DNA from: Phoebastria nigripes
Taxonomy: Eukaryota > Chordata > Aves > Procellariiformes > Diomedeidae
Direction: 5' to 3'
Length of the DNA: 64,000 nucleotides
Assembly (NCBI GenBank): GCA_035582835.1
Contig: JAYKAV010002766.1
Span: forward strand, 2,942,683-3,006,682
The stretch's first letter is position 1. The number at the start of each line of letters is the position of its first letter. Positions 12,822 to 25,760 of the stretch are shown in pieces. Made by a program: the position numbers and the translations under genes. The notes beneath the pieces were generated by a model, which saw only the letters and a list, made by a program, of their open reading frames with translations, did not search any database and had not been told where the DNA came from.

Positions 12822-12846
12822 TTTATACCAGTTAAATGTCTGGCTC
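12822..12846 (+). repeat. Relic of an old sauropsid interspersed repeat (TTTACACCAG...TCTGGCCC type)
   Basis: TTTATACCAGTTAAATGTCTGGCTC matches the end of a palindromic repeat known from turtle, crocodile and bird DNA (TTTACACCAGCTGAGGATCTGGCCC) at about 19 of 25 positions. Short, so moderate confidence only. Confidence 0.35.
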
Positions 12847-13146
12847 TGGTGCTCCAACCTGAGGTTGAGAGACTGTGAAAAACAGAGCCCAGGGAAGAGG
12901 TGGTCTCGCATGTACTGTGCCTTTGCGTGGGGTTTACAGGGGATGGCTGTACTGTATGTGACAGGATGGTGTGGGAATCTTGTAGACATGATTTAAACCT
13001 GACACTTTTGAACTACTGGGGGATGCAACTGGAGACTGGGGACAGGCTGGAGGCTTCTACCTGTACTGGTGTCAGCAGAGGAAGGGTAGCAGGAGTCAGG
13101 AGCAGCCCTGTGGCTCTCATCCCCCAGAGGAAATGCTATGTCGTAG

Positions 13147-13290
13147 CATTAATGTGGCTACAAACCTAATGAAACAGCCCACAGCTCAATGACAACGGAT
13201 TGTCTAATTATAGAGGCCTCAAAGACATCTTTAAGCATCATATAAAACAGAAGTGCAGATCTGAGGATGAGTCTCTAACTCCCAAAGAAC
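13147..13290 (+). repeat. Diverged duplicated segment, copy B
   Basis: Matches copy A about 941 bp away: CACAGCTCAATGACAACGGA, TTGTCTAATTAT, a 4-base insertion (AGAG), then CTCAAAGACATC and a looser tail (ATATAAA, GTGCAG, GAGGATGA). The flanks do not align beyond about 145 bp, so this is either a remnant of an old local duplication or two copies of an unnamed repeat. Neither copy codes. Confidence 0.7.
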
Positions 13291-16200
13291 ATGGAGAAGG
13301 GGGAGAAACACTGATGTGCTGCACAGGGAGGACACTTCCCTCTCGGCCGACGCTGGGGTCGGCACCGGGGAGGAGGGCAGGGTGCCCCGGTAGTGCTTCA
13401 GTGAGGAAAGAGAACATCCACGCGTCTGTGGAGGGAGGGAAGAGAAAAGCAAACACCATTGTTATCGCAAATGCTCCTGAAAACTCGGGGCAGCTTTTGC
13501 ATGAGCAACAAAAGCCACGCTAGCCACAGAAACCATCTGGAGCTCCCTGTGGGGATTCAATAAACTTCCTCAAATTGCTTCAGACATTTTCCACTCTCTC
13601 TACTCATTTTATGTGCAGAGTTCAGCAAGACACTGTTTCCTATTCGAACACCACTTGTCACTTATATTTGGGTCGTTTTTCTTCTCTTTGCCAATACTTT
13701 GTTCCTGCAGCTCTTGAGTCTCTCGTGTCCTTCCGAATACCAGCTCTCAGCGCAGAGGGGCCCTGCACCCGGCACAGGTCACACAGCTCAGAGCAAGGCA
13801 CAGTCGGCCCCATCGCACCGTGAGGGTACAACACCTCCCCTTGGACTGTCACAGCAATGAGGTGATTGCTACTACATTTGTGCACCAGGAACGTGACTCA
13901 GCTGCCTACCCCTTCCTTCCTCTCTAACAGAATTGCTGTCTTTTTTCTCCGTGCTCTTCGGCAGCTCCTGTCCTGCTCCATCCTGCCTNGGCTCCAGCCC
14001 TGCTGCAATGCAGGCAGCGGTGCCAGCAGCACCAGCTGGTGACCACGTTTCTGTCTGTCTGCTGCTTATCAGGAGCCAAGCCACAGACACTCACGCTCCA
14101 GCAGTGAATTATGATATAAAAATAAGCACAGGCCTGATCATTGGCTTTGTCTGCTTTTTGCAAACAGATGCTCCATTGTTTATTGAGCCTGTTCTCTAAA
14201 TCCACTGACATGTACATGGTATTTTAGATTTGCAGACACTCTTGTATCTTAATTTTTAAAGTGTGCCCTTTAAAATGCCTGACGGATGCATTTTGTATCT
14301 TGTCTGTTAGCGTGACCTTCTCCCACAGGACAGTGTATTTAGCAGTGACCCAAGGCCAGAAGAGCTTTGTTTCCCAACCCTATCAGAAAACCAGATCCCA
14401 CCACAACCGTGATCTAAAGAAAGCATATATAAATATAGCACAGCCTTCCCTTGCTGATGCTCAGGGGTTCATCTCAAGAAAGGAGAAACTTTGTTGTGCT
14501 GGAGCTGACCCCTGGCTCAGAGTCTGGTAGTTTTCTTCTAGACAATATGAAAATATGCTGAAATAATGGTCGTTAATCACTGATCATGCCACCTTGCAAA
14601 GTATAGAAGGCTGAACTCTTAGGAAGTTGCCCAATGCATGTTCTCTGCTCTACTGGATGACCAAATAGGTACTTCTGGAACCTATATAGACTTAATTTGC
14701 TCAAATACAGGTCTTCTGTGAATATATGAGCTCACATGATGATAAAATTAGCTTGCGTCAAACACTCTTATCTGTAAAATGCTGTCCCTTGTCTATTTGC
14801 AGACACGGTGTATACATGGCAAGCAGATTCATTAAAAAAATCAATTTTACATAGGGAATATTTTGAAATATTATGCCTGCCATAGCTGTTATGCACATGT
14901 TGGATAGAAAAGAACCCCTGCCTGTTCATCGTGCTGTTTGTGACATTTTCAAATCTTAGCCCTGTTCTGTCTACCAATATTGCAAGAGTGTGTCCCGAAT
15001 AAGGGGATTTGGTGAAGCTCTGCAATACTCAGCAATTTTCAGCTCCCAGGGATACATAGGAGCAATTTTCCTCATGCTCCTTGTCATTTCAGGTTTCATT
15101 TCTGAAGAAACTTAAAGGAAAGCTCAGCCCAAATTACTCTGTATTTGCTTCCCATCAGAGCAAAATTATATGACAGCTTTTACTTGATTTCTGCATGAAA
15201 CCCTGTGTCTGACTTAGTCAAGTACTTTGTGTATGTATGCCACTAAATAAGAAGGAAATGCAGGTGCTTGAAAGGGTAAAACCCAGCCTTGAATGACTGA
15301 CTCTCAGCAAGCTTGGCTTGCTTCAGCTCTTCAGCCAGAGAGATGCGGGAGGACATCTCCGTTCTGAAGTCCTTTCAACTCTCGTCAGAGCTTATCCTGA
15401 ACTGAGGCAGCTGCGCGGTGCCTCTCCCAAATACCGGGAGCCCCCGGGCAGACGGCAGTGCTGCCCCGTGCTGGCTCTTCCTCGGCTGGGGCAGGCAGCC
15501 AGCGAGGCTGCAAATAACCAAGACCTTTCTGAGCACCTGCATTTTCAGTGGGCTTTAATGGAAAGACAATAATAATTGCTGCCTGAAAGTTCTGATGCTG
15601 TGTAGTGATGACAAATGTTTTTGCTGTGGTGCACGGTGCCCGGAGAGGCATGTGCAGAAGAGCCTATCTGAATGGAAAAAGCCCACGCAAGAAATATTGA
15701 CCTAGGCCAGACGTTCTCTGCTGATGATGCCAAATCTAGGTTGGTTCTGCTTCTGAAATAGTAATAGAGCAAATTTTCTAAGCATCTTGGTGACAGACAT
15801 CTCTTCCCTGAGTTCTTCAAAGGAAAAAGCTCCTTTTTTCAGACCTCGCTGAGGTCACTTAGGCTACAGCACAACAACACTACCCATGGCTTTCAACAGC
15901 GTTTTCAATTAACACCAAAATCTAATGAGAGTACGTAATCACAGGTATTCGACTGCCACGGGACTGATAGGAGACGCAGACTTCAAATGCAGTGTCTTCA
16001 GAAACCCAGCCAGAAAAAGCTTTTTATGCATATCAGTCTGATACGTGCTTTTTCACTTGGGCATTTCGCCAAGGGGACGATATTTAGTTAATTCTGACAG
16101 GAGGAGAAACCACTTTGCCCCATAAGGACTAAGATTGGTCCCAAAAAGCAAAAGTCAAATGGGAAGTGTGGTGAACAGCAGCAGCAGGCGCTGCTCAGCT

Positions 16201-18720
16201 CTGCCCAGCCGTGAGCGTAATGCACGTTCGAATAAAGAACTGGTGCAGAAGCTGTTCTGCGGTCAGGAACCTGATAAGCAGACAGCAAAAGAGGACGATG
16301 TCTCCCAGTAGCTGAGACTTTGCTATTATTATTAATTTTTAATGTGTTGCTTTGTTCATGCATCACATACGCACAGCCCGAATCCAGCCTTCAATCAATA
16401 ACCTGTCAATCTTCCTCCCATCTTTCATCTTGCAGATCTCTAAGCCTGTGTTACAAGCTGGTTTTATCGGTGCTGAGAGAAAGGCCGGTGACCATGGGGA
16501 AGCAGATCACTTACACCTCGGGTCAGCCTGGCCCTTACCTCTCAGCTGGGTTGTGTATACTTGCTATTCTTTTTTTCTGCATTAGTGCATCTTTATGATT
16601 GCATTTATATTCATCGTTTTAAAGTGTGCTTCAGACACTCAGCAGGGCACCTTGTTAGACAAGGTCATGCCCTGAGATGCTTTGTATCTCTTATGCAAGT
16701 GGGATGCAGTGAGCAAGGAGGAGGAAAGGGCAGGTGAGGTGGGGATGAACAAAGGGTTGCACAGATAAAACTCTGAGGTGCTTTGGAAACCTTGCTCATG
16801 TCTCAGTGTGTTCCAGGCATTGCTGCTACCTGTGCATGGGATTAGCTCTCCCAGTATCGGTCAGTCGCAGTCAGAGCACTCGTGCTGCCCGTGGCCGTGG
16901 CAGTGGCCTTGCCCNTGCAGGAGTGCGGTTGGGTACTTTGCAGAGCCCCTTGGAGCCACCAGTTGCTGTCTGATCATTCCTGCATCCTCATCCCTCGGGA
17001 GGTCTTGCAGCAATCATCCCCTGTGTTTCTTGCCCTTGGTCTGAAAGAGCTTGACTTTTATAAACCACATCGAAGTACTTTAAATGATGTGCAGATCTGC
17101 AGTTATCCCTGAGCACAACTGGTGGTTTCTTAGTGTCTGGGAACAACTGGCTTAGGGGAGCAATTTTTGGCTCCTCCAAATAGCCATGAATCACCTGAGT
17201 CTGGGGCCACTTTTGTTGCTTTTGATAGGCAGGAAAAAAGTCCGTGCAAATTTAATAGGGACTGGAGTTTGGAAGTCATATATTAGATTTGTGCCCTAGA
17301 AAAGCAAGTAAAGAGGAGGAACCTTTATTATTAAGTGTCCCTATAGCACAGACTATCTGAGAGTGAATTCCCCTGACTGATTCAATTGGAAATAATGTTT
17401 TCAAAAACAAGATGCATCTGTTCTTACCTCCCCTAATGAAATTATTTAGCACCCTACTATTATACTGTTTCAAGAAATAAGATTCACTGGATGATAAAAA
17501 TGACACAAAAAATTGATCCAGGCAGAGGAAGTATGTATGGAGCGATGGTAGTAACCTGAGCAGCTGTGCCACACTAGTGTACTTCATATAAACTTCTCGT
17601 TATAGCAGAAGCACTAACTGCTTTAAAAATGTGCTGGCTTCTGTTTTATTCACAGTTAGCTAAAGACGGCACATTGTTTAGAGTTCTTGGTTCAGGAATG
17701 TGTAGGATATGTTACTTCCCAGTGACAGGAAGGGTTGGGGCGGGGGTGGGGGGAAGAATGATTAAACCAAATAAAGAAGAAGAAATAGCCCTTGAGTCCC
17801 TTTTCTTCCAGAATCAAATTTCTGATTCTGGTGTCCAAAAGCATGGTGGTGTTGACGTTTTCAGATACCCACTGTAAAAAATAGACACCTTCATCCCTTG
17901 CTCTTAGAATTGTGCGAACTCTCCACTCGTAACACATAGTCCTCCAAGGTGATATCGTTTCTAGGGAGGCTTCAGAGTTAGTCTTATAGTGATGTTTTTT
18001 CCCCCCCTAAAATTTGACAGGAAAGCAAGAAATGCCAAACTCCACCTTAATACCCATGACCTGTGCCATGCAGGCCCCTCCAGATGCACCTTACCAGCTT
18101 CTGTGCCTTTTCACCATCCTCCCAAATGGCTTCTTGTATTAATTTATGCCAGTCGTCTCCTCTCGGCTCCACACAGCTCTGCCCCCATTCACACTAACGC
18201 TGAAATCCAACACTGAGTAAGAGAGAGGGCTGTATCACCTGAATCCCAAACCTCATCAAAGAATGAAGTCAGATTTATTTGACAACTGTTTTCCAAGAAA
18301 ATGTGTTGAGAGACATTACATTAGTACTACTTCTGAATGCTTCATTAATTGACTTTCCTGTCAGCTCTGCCAAGCTTACATTAACTGGTTCATCCTGCTT
18401 TCCTCTCTTTAACGCTGCTGTCTCCCCGACTTCTGGAACTTCCCGGCTCTTACACATTTTGTTAAAATCAGCCCGGGATTACCCAGCGCTATGCTCGGCC
18501 AGCGCTGGGAGCCTTGGGGAAGCTTTCCTGGGTTTTGAGAATCTCCTTACAACCGCAGTCTGGGCTCCCCCTTGGTTACCAAGGGAAAGAAATACACTTC
18601 AGCATCCCTCAGTGATACTAGATATCACTCCTCTTTTCATGTAAAGATCAGAAAATATGCATTAATCCTTTCTGTGTTTTACTTTTGCACTGTTAGCAAC
18701 AATTATATCATATTCATCTA
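13291..18720. other. Intron 1 stretch, no gene seen
   Basis: Unique sequence with isolated Ns at 13,989 and 16,915. AT-richer parts lie at 14,540-15,300 and 17,220-17,620. The G run GGGGCGGGGGTGGGGGG at 17,738-17,754 is a possible G-quadruplex former on the plus (non-sense) strand. No exon or RNA gene recognised. Confidence 0.45.
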
Positions 18721-18990
18721 ATAATGTCCTATTGATTTATTAGCATTTTTTAGGATTTCACCTATTCTCCTCTACCTTGCTAACCAGGGATATTTTACCA
18801 GGATGTCTTTAGGTTTTCTTATAAATTTTCTACTTTGCATAACTTCTAATTTATCTTTTGTTACCAATTTCATATTTTTCCTTTATGCTTTTTGTGTTTT
18901 GTTTCTGGCTTTTAATTTTATTGCTGGCTTCAGTTCAGCAATAAACAGGGATGGGCTCCTAGCCAAAGCTATCTTCTTCTCCGATTTGCC
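18720..18990. other. Strongly T-rich block (A-rich on the GRIK3 sense strand)
   Basis: About 270 bases with marked T over A on the plus strand, unlike its surroundings. It leaves an open hydrophobic frame on the plus strand (18,803-19,150) that is an effect of T-rich codons. A-rich sense sequence can be the decayed coding strand of a LINE, but no reverse-transcriptase motif survives to show it. Confidence 0.35.
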
Positions 18991-19439
18991 AAAGAAAATG
19001 TATCTCTATATTCTGGTAAATTCTCCGGGGCTGCCTGGTCGCAGTGCCCTCCTCGTGAGGGCTTCCCAGGAGCTGCTGNCCGGGACTCTGGTGCCAGCGC
19101 TGTGTAAGCAGGTGCCCAGAACCAGAAAGTTACTTAGAAGGATTAAATGACTCGGTGTGTTGCATCTCAAACACCTCGGAGCATCAGCTGTGACACAGCT
19201 ATATTTTAAATTGACAGAATCCTAAATGCTGCACTGCAATGAAGGGGGTTTTCAACTCCTTTTGGGCAAGGTCTTTTCCTGGTGTACTTGTCCTTCACTA
19301 CAGAGCCCAGATACAGCTCAGAGGAGTAGAAAGATGCTCCTTGGTTGACACAAAGAAGTAGCTGCTTCTGGGTCTCTGAAGCACCTTATCCAGATACTTC
19401 TGAACAGGTTTTCCCTTTAGTCAGATAGGAATTGAGCCA

Positions 19440-19860
19440 AGCCAGCCCATGCCCACCCTCGCGGTGTCTGACCAGCCTGTCTCCAAGTTCTGCATGTGCC
19501 TGGGATGAAGTCTGCAGAGTGCGTTTGCCCCGTCGCCACGGAGCAGGCAGCCCTGCGGCGCGGGCTCTGCGGATGGGGAGGAGGCGGCTGGCAGAGCTGC
19601 TGGCAGATCCCGACTTAAAACAAGGATGGTGCGCAGAGCATCAGCTGGCAACCGCAGCACTCCCACCTCAGCATATGTCCTCCTGCCACTTAACATAAGC
19701 CAGTTTTTGCTAATGGGAATTATTGGTGCTTTCATCTGCACTGCTGATTGAACTGCTGCATGATTCCCACCACTCTGCAGCCCAGGAGGGGACCCGCACC
19801 CGGTGAGCAGCCGCCGGCACAGCCTGCAGCGAGACGCTTCCCTGCGCTGGCTCCAGTGGG
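19440..19860. promoter_or_regulatory. Moderately CpG-rich intragenic patch
   Basis: CpG-bearing stretch (CCGTCGCCACGG, GCGGCGCGGGC, CAGCCGCCGGC) split by a short AT-richer part. The 210-codon minus frame over it has no recognisable domain. Possibly an eroded CpG island. Confidence 0.28.
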
Positions 19861-20499
19861 ATCCTGTTTCCCAGGTCCTCTCCAGACCCGGTCCTGGGTT
19901 AGTGGAGGGCTGCGAAGCACCCTCTGAGATCCTGCAAAAGCATCTGTTGGGGTCCAATTTCTCCTCTTTTAAATGTCCTCCAGGATATCTACAGCCTTTC
20001 CTGCTGTTTAGTGGGAGCTGCAGAAAGCTTTTCAACAACCATGGTAAATTCAAAGTGCTGGGATTTAAAACCAGCGGTCGTGGGGGTCCTGATGTACCTG
20101 GCTAAAAGAAGGCTCCATTTTCTTTGCTCTCTGCAAGCCCACTCCAGCAGTGCTGTTCTGAATAACGCACCAGTTCCTAGAATCTCAGGCACAGGCTGAG
20201 ATTGCAGTATTTTTAAGATATAATGAAAAAGGTAATTTTCCCAGCCTCCCTGCAATCTTCATCATTGGGGAGGTATTTTGTGCAATTTTCAGTACTGGCT
20301 ATAATCATGCTCCCAGAGATGATAGCATGCTGCCGTATTGCCAGGGGTTCTTTGAACCCTGCGATGCTTTGGGCCCCCCGGTAAAGGAAAGAAAAAGTGA
20401 GTACAACCATATAGGTGCCATCTCTGCTGGAGCTGCTCACGTATAAAGCTCCTGTGCTGAGAGCAGTATGTCATCTAGGCAATGGCTGGCCTAATACCC

Positions 20500-20780
20500 A
20501 GTTTTGAATCTCTGCTCATGAGGTGAGAAGCTTAAAAAACCAGAGATCAAAGGTGAATGAATCCCTCAAATGTGTTAGCACACAGAACATATGTCCTGTG
20601 AAGGGGACACTGACATGTCCCTGGCAACATACCACGGTCTGTCACTCTTTTGCTGTGCTGTCGCTTCAGGGGAGAAACCCACAGCACTGAAATTATGACG
20701 ATTGTCATAATAATTTTGGCAGGATTAGTTGCTATGCAATGAAAGGGACACAAGGTTCATGTGATGTCCAGTGCATTAGC
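20500..20780. promoter_or_regulatory. Candidate regulatory block with TCF/LEF, RFX-like and palindromic words
   Basis: Contains AGATCAAAGG (20,544-20,553), an inverted repeat ATTATGAC-GATT-GTCATAAT (20,692-20,711) and GTTGCTATGCAAT (20,728-20,740), which resembles an RFX X-box. It is free of simple repeats. Inference from motif clustering only. Confidence 0.3.
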
Positions 20781-23700
20781 CTTTGAAAACCCGATGGGAC
20801 TTGGAAGAGCTTCTAGATTGGTGGGGACTTTGTAGGCCTTGCTTTGTCTGTGATGGATTTGTTGAAACCAAGGGTGGAGTGGGAAGCGGAACAGGCTTTA
20901 CGGAGGAGATAAGGGCTGGAGTAAGAGGTGCAGGTCTGAAGGCAGCAAAGCCATGTGGGTGCTGTTTCTTCCCCCTGCTCCTGGGAGTCCCTTTGGAGGC
21001 AGGTGTTGAACCTGGCTCAGCGCGGGTCGGGAAGGCACGGGAGCAGCGCTGCGGCTGGCGGCTGCGGCATGGATCTCCAGCTGCGTTCAGCAGAAGCCGT
21101 TGCAGCTGCACGGAGCAGCCGTGCTCTCGCCCTGCTGCTTCCCCTTGCCCCGCAGAGAGGGTCTGTTACATCAAGAGACCCGGGTTTATGGAAGATGATG
21201 TTTCAGAGTTGTGGGACAAGAACTGAGAAGAGTTGCAAGGAGCACGTTGCTAATGTCTGAATATATAGATATATGGGGTATTAATAACAGGACAGTGCTC
21301 CCAACAACAGCTCTTTAGTCAGAGAGCTCCCAGCAGTGAAGCTGGTTGGAATGAGCTCCATCTACTGACACAGCAGCACTGTCATACAGTCAAGGGCAAC
21401 GCTGACTCGAAGGAGGCTGTGTTTCGCTCCCCAGCTGCCTGTACCAGATGAGTGGGATGCTGAGGGGTAACACTAAATAGCGCAGAGTCTGTAATGCACT
21501 TGCAGCAGCAGCTGATGGAGGGAAAGTGCAAAGTTGCGCTACCGGCAAAATGGAGCACAGGAGTCTGGGCAGCAGCCTCTGTGGTGCTCATGAAATAAAA
21601 ACATGCCTCTTGCGCTACATGCCAGAAGCCATTATCCAGAAAGCAAATCGTCTACAGAAGGGACCATGAGGAGAGCACAGCTCAAAGATGGGGGGGTCTG
21701 CAGCAGCTAATCTGCAGTCATTCACTTAATCAGGGCATCTCTGTCACTGCCTCACTGCCTTGTGTTTCTGGTGTTAGGGCTTGTGATGTTTATTCGCAGG
21801 CAATAGGATGCAAACAAGCTGTAATGCTCAATGAGGTGATGTTAGGGATTTCAAGGAAAACAGAAACGAAAATGTCAAGCCTGTTAAGCATTGGAGTGCT
21901 TTCACCAGAACGTGGGCAGGAGGGACTCCAGGAGGTTGCTTAAAAATAGGAGCCAGAGGGAAATTGCTCTCACAATGGTGACATTCTGGTGTTGATGCCC
22001 TGCTGGAGCACTGTTCACTCGGCTTTTTATAGATCACAAAAGAAAAAAAAAAAATCATGCAATGCTTAATTTATGAACCCACTCAAAAAGCAGGGGCTCA
22101 AAACTCAGCTCAGTCATCTTAAGTTCAGTCTTGATAGTGTCTGTGTCATAGCTCTGAGTGCCTGAACAAAGAAGCAGAAGAGGAGGGTAGGAGAAACACA
22201 GTCAGTTGACCAAGGCTTGGGGCCTCTTATCGTCATTTTTACCTGTGCAAGGGCAGCATAGGACACTTATACCTCGGAAAGGCGGTATCTTACTCCTTTT
22301 TTGCATCTCAAGTACAAATCTCTACTTCAGCGCACAGCAGACCAGCAGGTCGACTGCCTGTACTGCCTCCGCGTGCTGCTCAGCTGTGCTGGGGCTTCTC
22401 CTCTGCTAATGCACAGCACAGGCTAGAAAGCTGCTGAAAGCTGAATTGCCTGAAAGCATGGGAGGAGTAATGCATACTAGGAGGAGCCTCAGGAACTTTA
22501 AGTATTAAGGTAACATAGTTGTTTCTCCGCTGTGAGGGCACTGTGCGCTTGATCAGGAAAGGGTTTTTGATCGGGATTTTAGCTTGCTTGTTGCAGTTAA
22601 AGGCCGTGCTGCATGTAACCCAGGCTTTTGCTCGACTACAACGTGCATATGTAATAGTATAAGTCTTTTCTTGTGTTTATTTACATGTAAGGCTTTGGTT
22701 TATACTATGTTGAATAGGAGACAGCATTACTAGAAAGCTTTTTGTTAGATTGAAACCAGTGCACTGGGAAAGGAAGCGTATAATGCACAGAGATTTATTT
22801 TCCTCCCTCTGCAGCCCCTCCGCAGCCCCCGACCCTGGGCGGCTTCGCACCAGGGGCAGGGAGCAAAGGATCGGGCCCGAGGCATCTAGCGCAGGAGTCC
22901 TGTCCCTCCTTCCTCCCTCCCCTTCCCCGCACAGGGATGTCTTCACTTGCCACCACAGTGCGATTACTCCCGTGTGCCAAGGAGGAGTTTGGCAGGGCTG
23001 TGTCTGACGGCTCTGCCAAGAGCTGTTTGGCAAACACGGTATTGATAGACTGGGAGAGCAGATATCAGATCTGCAATATGGCCCAGCTCAGACGGTAAGC
23101 AAACAAACTATTGTGCCACCCCGTTTCTTGCTCAGCTTGTTGAGTCTCCCCTTCGTCTCTGGTACCAGAAGTGCTGGTGCCTGGCAGTTGCAGGATGGCC
23201 GCGGGGTCCGCAGCTCCCCCAGCCAGCATCCCCGCTCCGGACAGCCTGCGGTCAAACCCAGCATCTCCACTGAGGTTTCACATGAGCTCAGGGGAAGGTT
23301 TCTTTTTGCAGCTCTTTAACACTACCAGGATTCCCTAATGGTTACAGTGGCTCTGTTAACATAAAAGTGATTTGTTCTAAGCCTACAAATACAGAAACAT
23401 TTTGCCTACCCCATTTTTCTTCTTGTGCGAGAGGAGGCTAGGCTAATACATCACAGGGTCTGCAAAGCAACATCACAACCATCAACTGGTGTACAACAAT
23501 GCTATGAATCCTCCTGTCCGTATCTCCTACCGCAGGCTGGGGACTCCCGTTGTCACTGCCCTGCCTGTTCTCAGTAACCCACTGTCCAAGGCTTATGCCA
23601 TGCAGGACGGAGCAGAGGACCAAAGTGACACCTTCTCAGTCCCTGGGTTGGTAAGGAGTGGATCTGCCCGCTTCCTTCTGTGCTGAGCTGACAGCTGAAA

Positions 23701-23940
23701 TACTGCGTGTAGGGAAGTCTGAAAGCAGGGGTGGATTCTTGCACCCGTTCTCCAGGTCTAACTTTGTAACGTGCCACGTGCTGTCCTTCTGTAACCACGC
23801 TCCAGCCACTTTCCTCCATCTGCATCGTGAGGCTCCCACCCGGCCTTTCCTTCCCCTTTTTCTCAGCTATTTACATCAGAAGCTCTTCACGGCCAAGACC
23901 GCCTTTTGCCCTGTGTTTATAAAGCCCCTCTTGCGATAGG
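20781..23940. other. Intron 1 stretch, no gene seen
   Basis: Unique sequence with a GC-rich part at 20,990-21,160 and an A12 run at 22,043-22,054. The frame at 20,783-21,226 is unremarkable. Nothing further can be assigned. Confidence 0.45.
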
Positions 23941-23949
23941 GCCCTTTTG

Positions 23950-24150
23950 ATGTTAGAGCCTCCTCGGCGTCCCTGTCCCCGCGCTGGCAGGAGCGCTGCC
24001 CCGCGAGTCGGGAGCGTCTCTGTTGTAGCGAGACGTGCCGAGCACAGCTCTGCCACAGGTGGTCTCGGCTGCTCGTGGAGCCATCCCTCCCTCTGCTCCG
24101 TGCTCCCGGCACAGGCGGCAGCGGGAGCGAGCTGCGCGCGTGGTGTAATC
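23950..24150. promoter_or_regulatory. Intragenic CpG-rich patch
   Basis: Dense CpG (TCGGCGTCC, CCGCGAGTCGGGAGCG, GTAGCGAGACGTGCCG, GGAGCGAGCTGCGCGCG). Candidate orphan CpG island; no transcript structure is visible. Confidence 0.38.
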
Positions 24151-25500
24151 AAAGCAGCAAACAGACAGGGAGACTGCAAATACACCGAGCAGTACAAAGG
24201 GCAAGACAAAAATAAAGAGTCTGATCCAGACACTCAGGTATAAGATGACAAAAACATAAACAGCACGCTTGTGCCTGTAAATGAATTGCAATTCAGCAGC
24301 CAGGCGAGCAGAGCTGACAGGGAGAATGACAGCTCCTCTCATCATCTTTTCAATTACCTGCTGAACAGGGGACCTCACAGACAGCAGAAAAGTCACCGGC
24401 CCCTTATAGAAAGCGGCTGAAGGATCAGCAGCTGTCCCTTCCCTCAGAAGAGGTGAGGAATAAAGACCAGCTTAGAAGGTTTCTAAGCCCTCATTCAGTC
24501 CCCCCCGGCAGTATCGATTGCTCTCCTGTCCATGAGGCCGGGAGGGAGATGGTGCCCGTGTCCCCCTGCCCCATCGGGTGCTCCTGCGGGGCTGCGTGCC
24601 CCTGTGCCGCCGCGGGGCTGTATCCATCCCCGAGCACCTGGAGCCCAGGATTTCCATCCTGCCAGTGGGGAAAGGGCTTTCCCAGTGGTGCAGGCAGTGG
24701 CTGCTTTATGCAAAATTAACATTAATACACACGTGTGCAAAGGTTGCTTCCCAGCCGCCTGCGTGCAGGAAGGCAGCCGCAGTGAACATCAGACTCTGGC
24801 TGTCCAGAGGTAGCTGTGTGGCTTTGAGTCAGATAAAAAGCGTCTCCTTTTTGCAGAAATCCTAAAAGAGCAGAACTCCTTGGCCCCTCTCGCCACACAG
24901 GAAAATGGAGGCAGTTGCAGAGCTGCAGCGGCTGCAAAGCTGCCGGGGACGGGGGGAGCAAGCGGAGGTGGACTCCGTGGGCTGGAAAAAGCGAGGCAGG
25001 GAAACAAAAACTTCGGTCACATAAAAAGTCGTAATGTTCACCTTATAAAACACAGAAACTCAGTGATTTAAAGGGGGGAAAACTACTATTTGTTTCCAAA
25101 TTTACAGGCAATAATACTTGATTTAGATCCCTGTCTGCCTCCTGTATAGACTGCAGTATAATTTAAAGGACAATAAAGTCTGGGACCATAATACCATCAC
25201 ACAATAAATCAGGCTAGCTACCACTATTCAGAACAGAAATTATTAATCTGTGTTCCAAATGATATGCCTGCATGTTGCTTATTTTAGCTGTTTATGCAGC
25301 AAGCTGAGATAGCACTTTCCCCCGTTATTATTTTTTACTTTTGCAATTAAATACTGTCTCCTCCTACCAAAGGGGCATTTATTACCCAATATATATGGGG
25401 CAGCCTGGTGTGCTGCACACACAAAGCATCTAATATCAGGATACAACTTTACAATGTACTACCACGCTATTCATTTCTAGGATGTTCTCAATGCTGAGGG
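24151..25500. other. Intron 1 stretch, no gene seen
   Basis: Mixed sequence: a GC-rich part at 24,500-24,660 and an AT-rich part at 25,060-25,480 with ATAATTTAAAGGACAATAAAG. No exon or repeat family recognised. Confidence 0.45.
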
Positions 25501-25509
25501 CACTAATTC

Positions 25510-25760
25510 ATCCCCAGCTGGCAGCGGCAGGAGCGCGGTGGTGGTGTGCGCCGGGCAGGCTCGCCGGCGTTGCCGCACGGTGGGGAACGGGACGGTGCCG
25601 TCCAGAGAGCCTGTCTGCAGCCTGGGAGCGGGTAACGCCGTTAGTGCCGCTCCCAGCGCCAGCCGCTTCCCATGGGAATACCCGGGACCCCTTCTCCTCT
25701 CCCAGCACCTCCCGGGAGGGCTCGGGGCGCCTGGGGAGCGCTCGTACCCTTTGCAGTTAC
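25510..25760. promoter_or_regulatory. Intragenic CpG-rich patch
   Basis: Dense CpG (GAGCGCGGTGG, GCGCCGGGCAGG, CGCCGGCGTTGCCGCACGG, AACGGGACGGTGCCG). Frames are open on both strands, which argues composition rather than coding. Confidence 0.38.

Noticed and set aside
21353..21368. Second CTCF-like word (CTCCATCTACTGA, plus)
   Set aside because: Two mismatches including an invariant C of the core; too weak to list.
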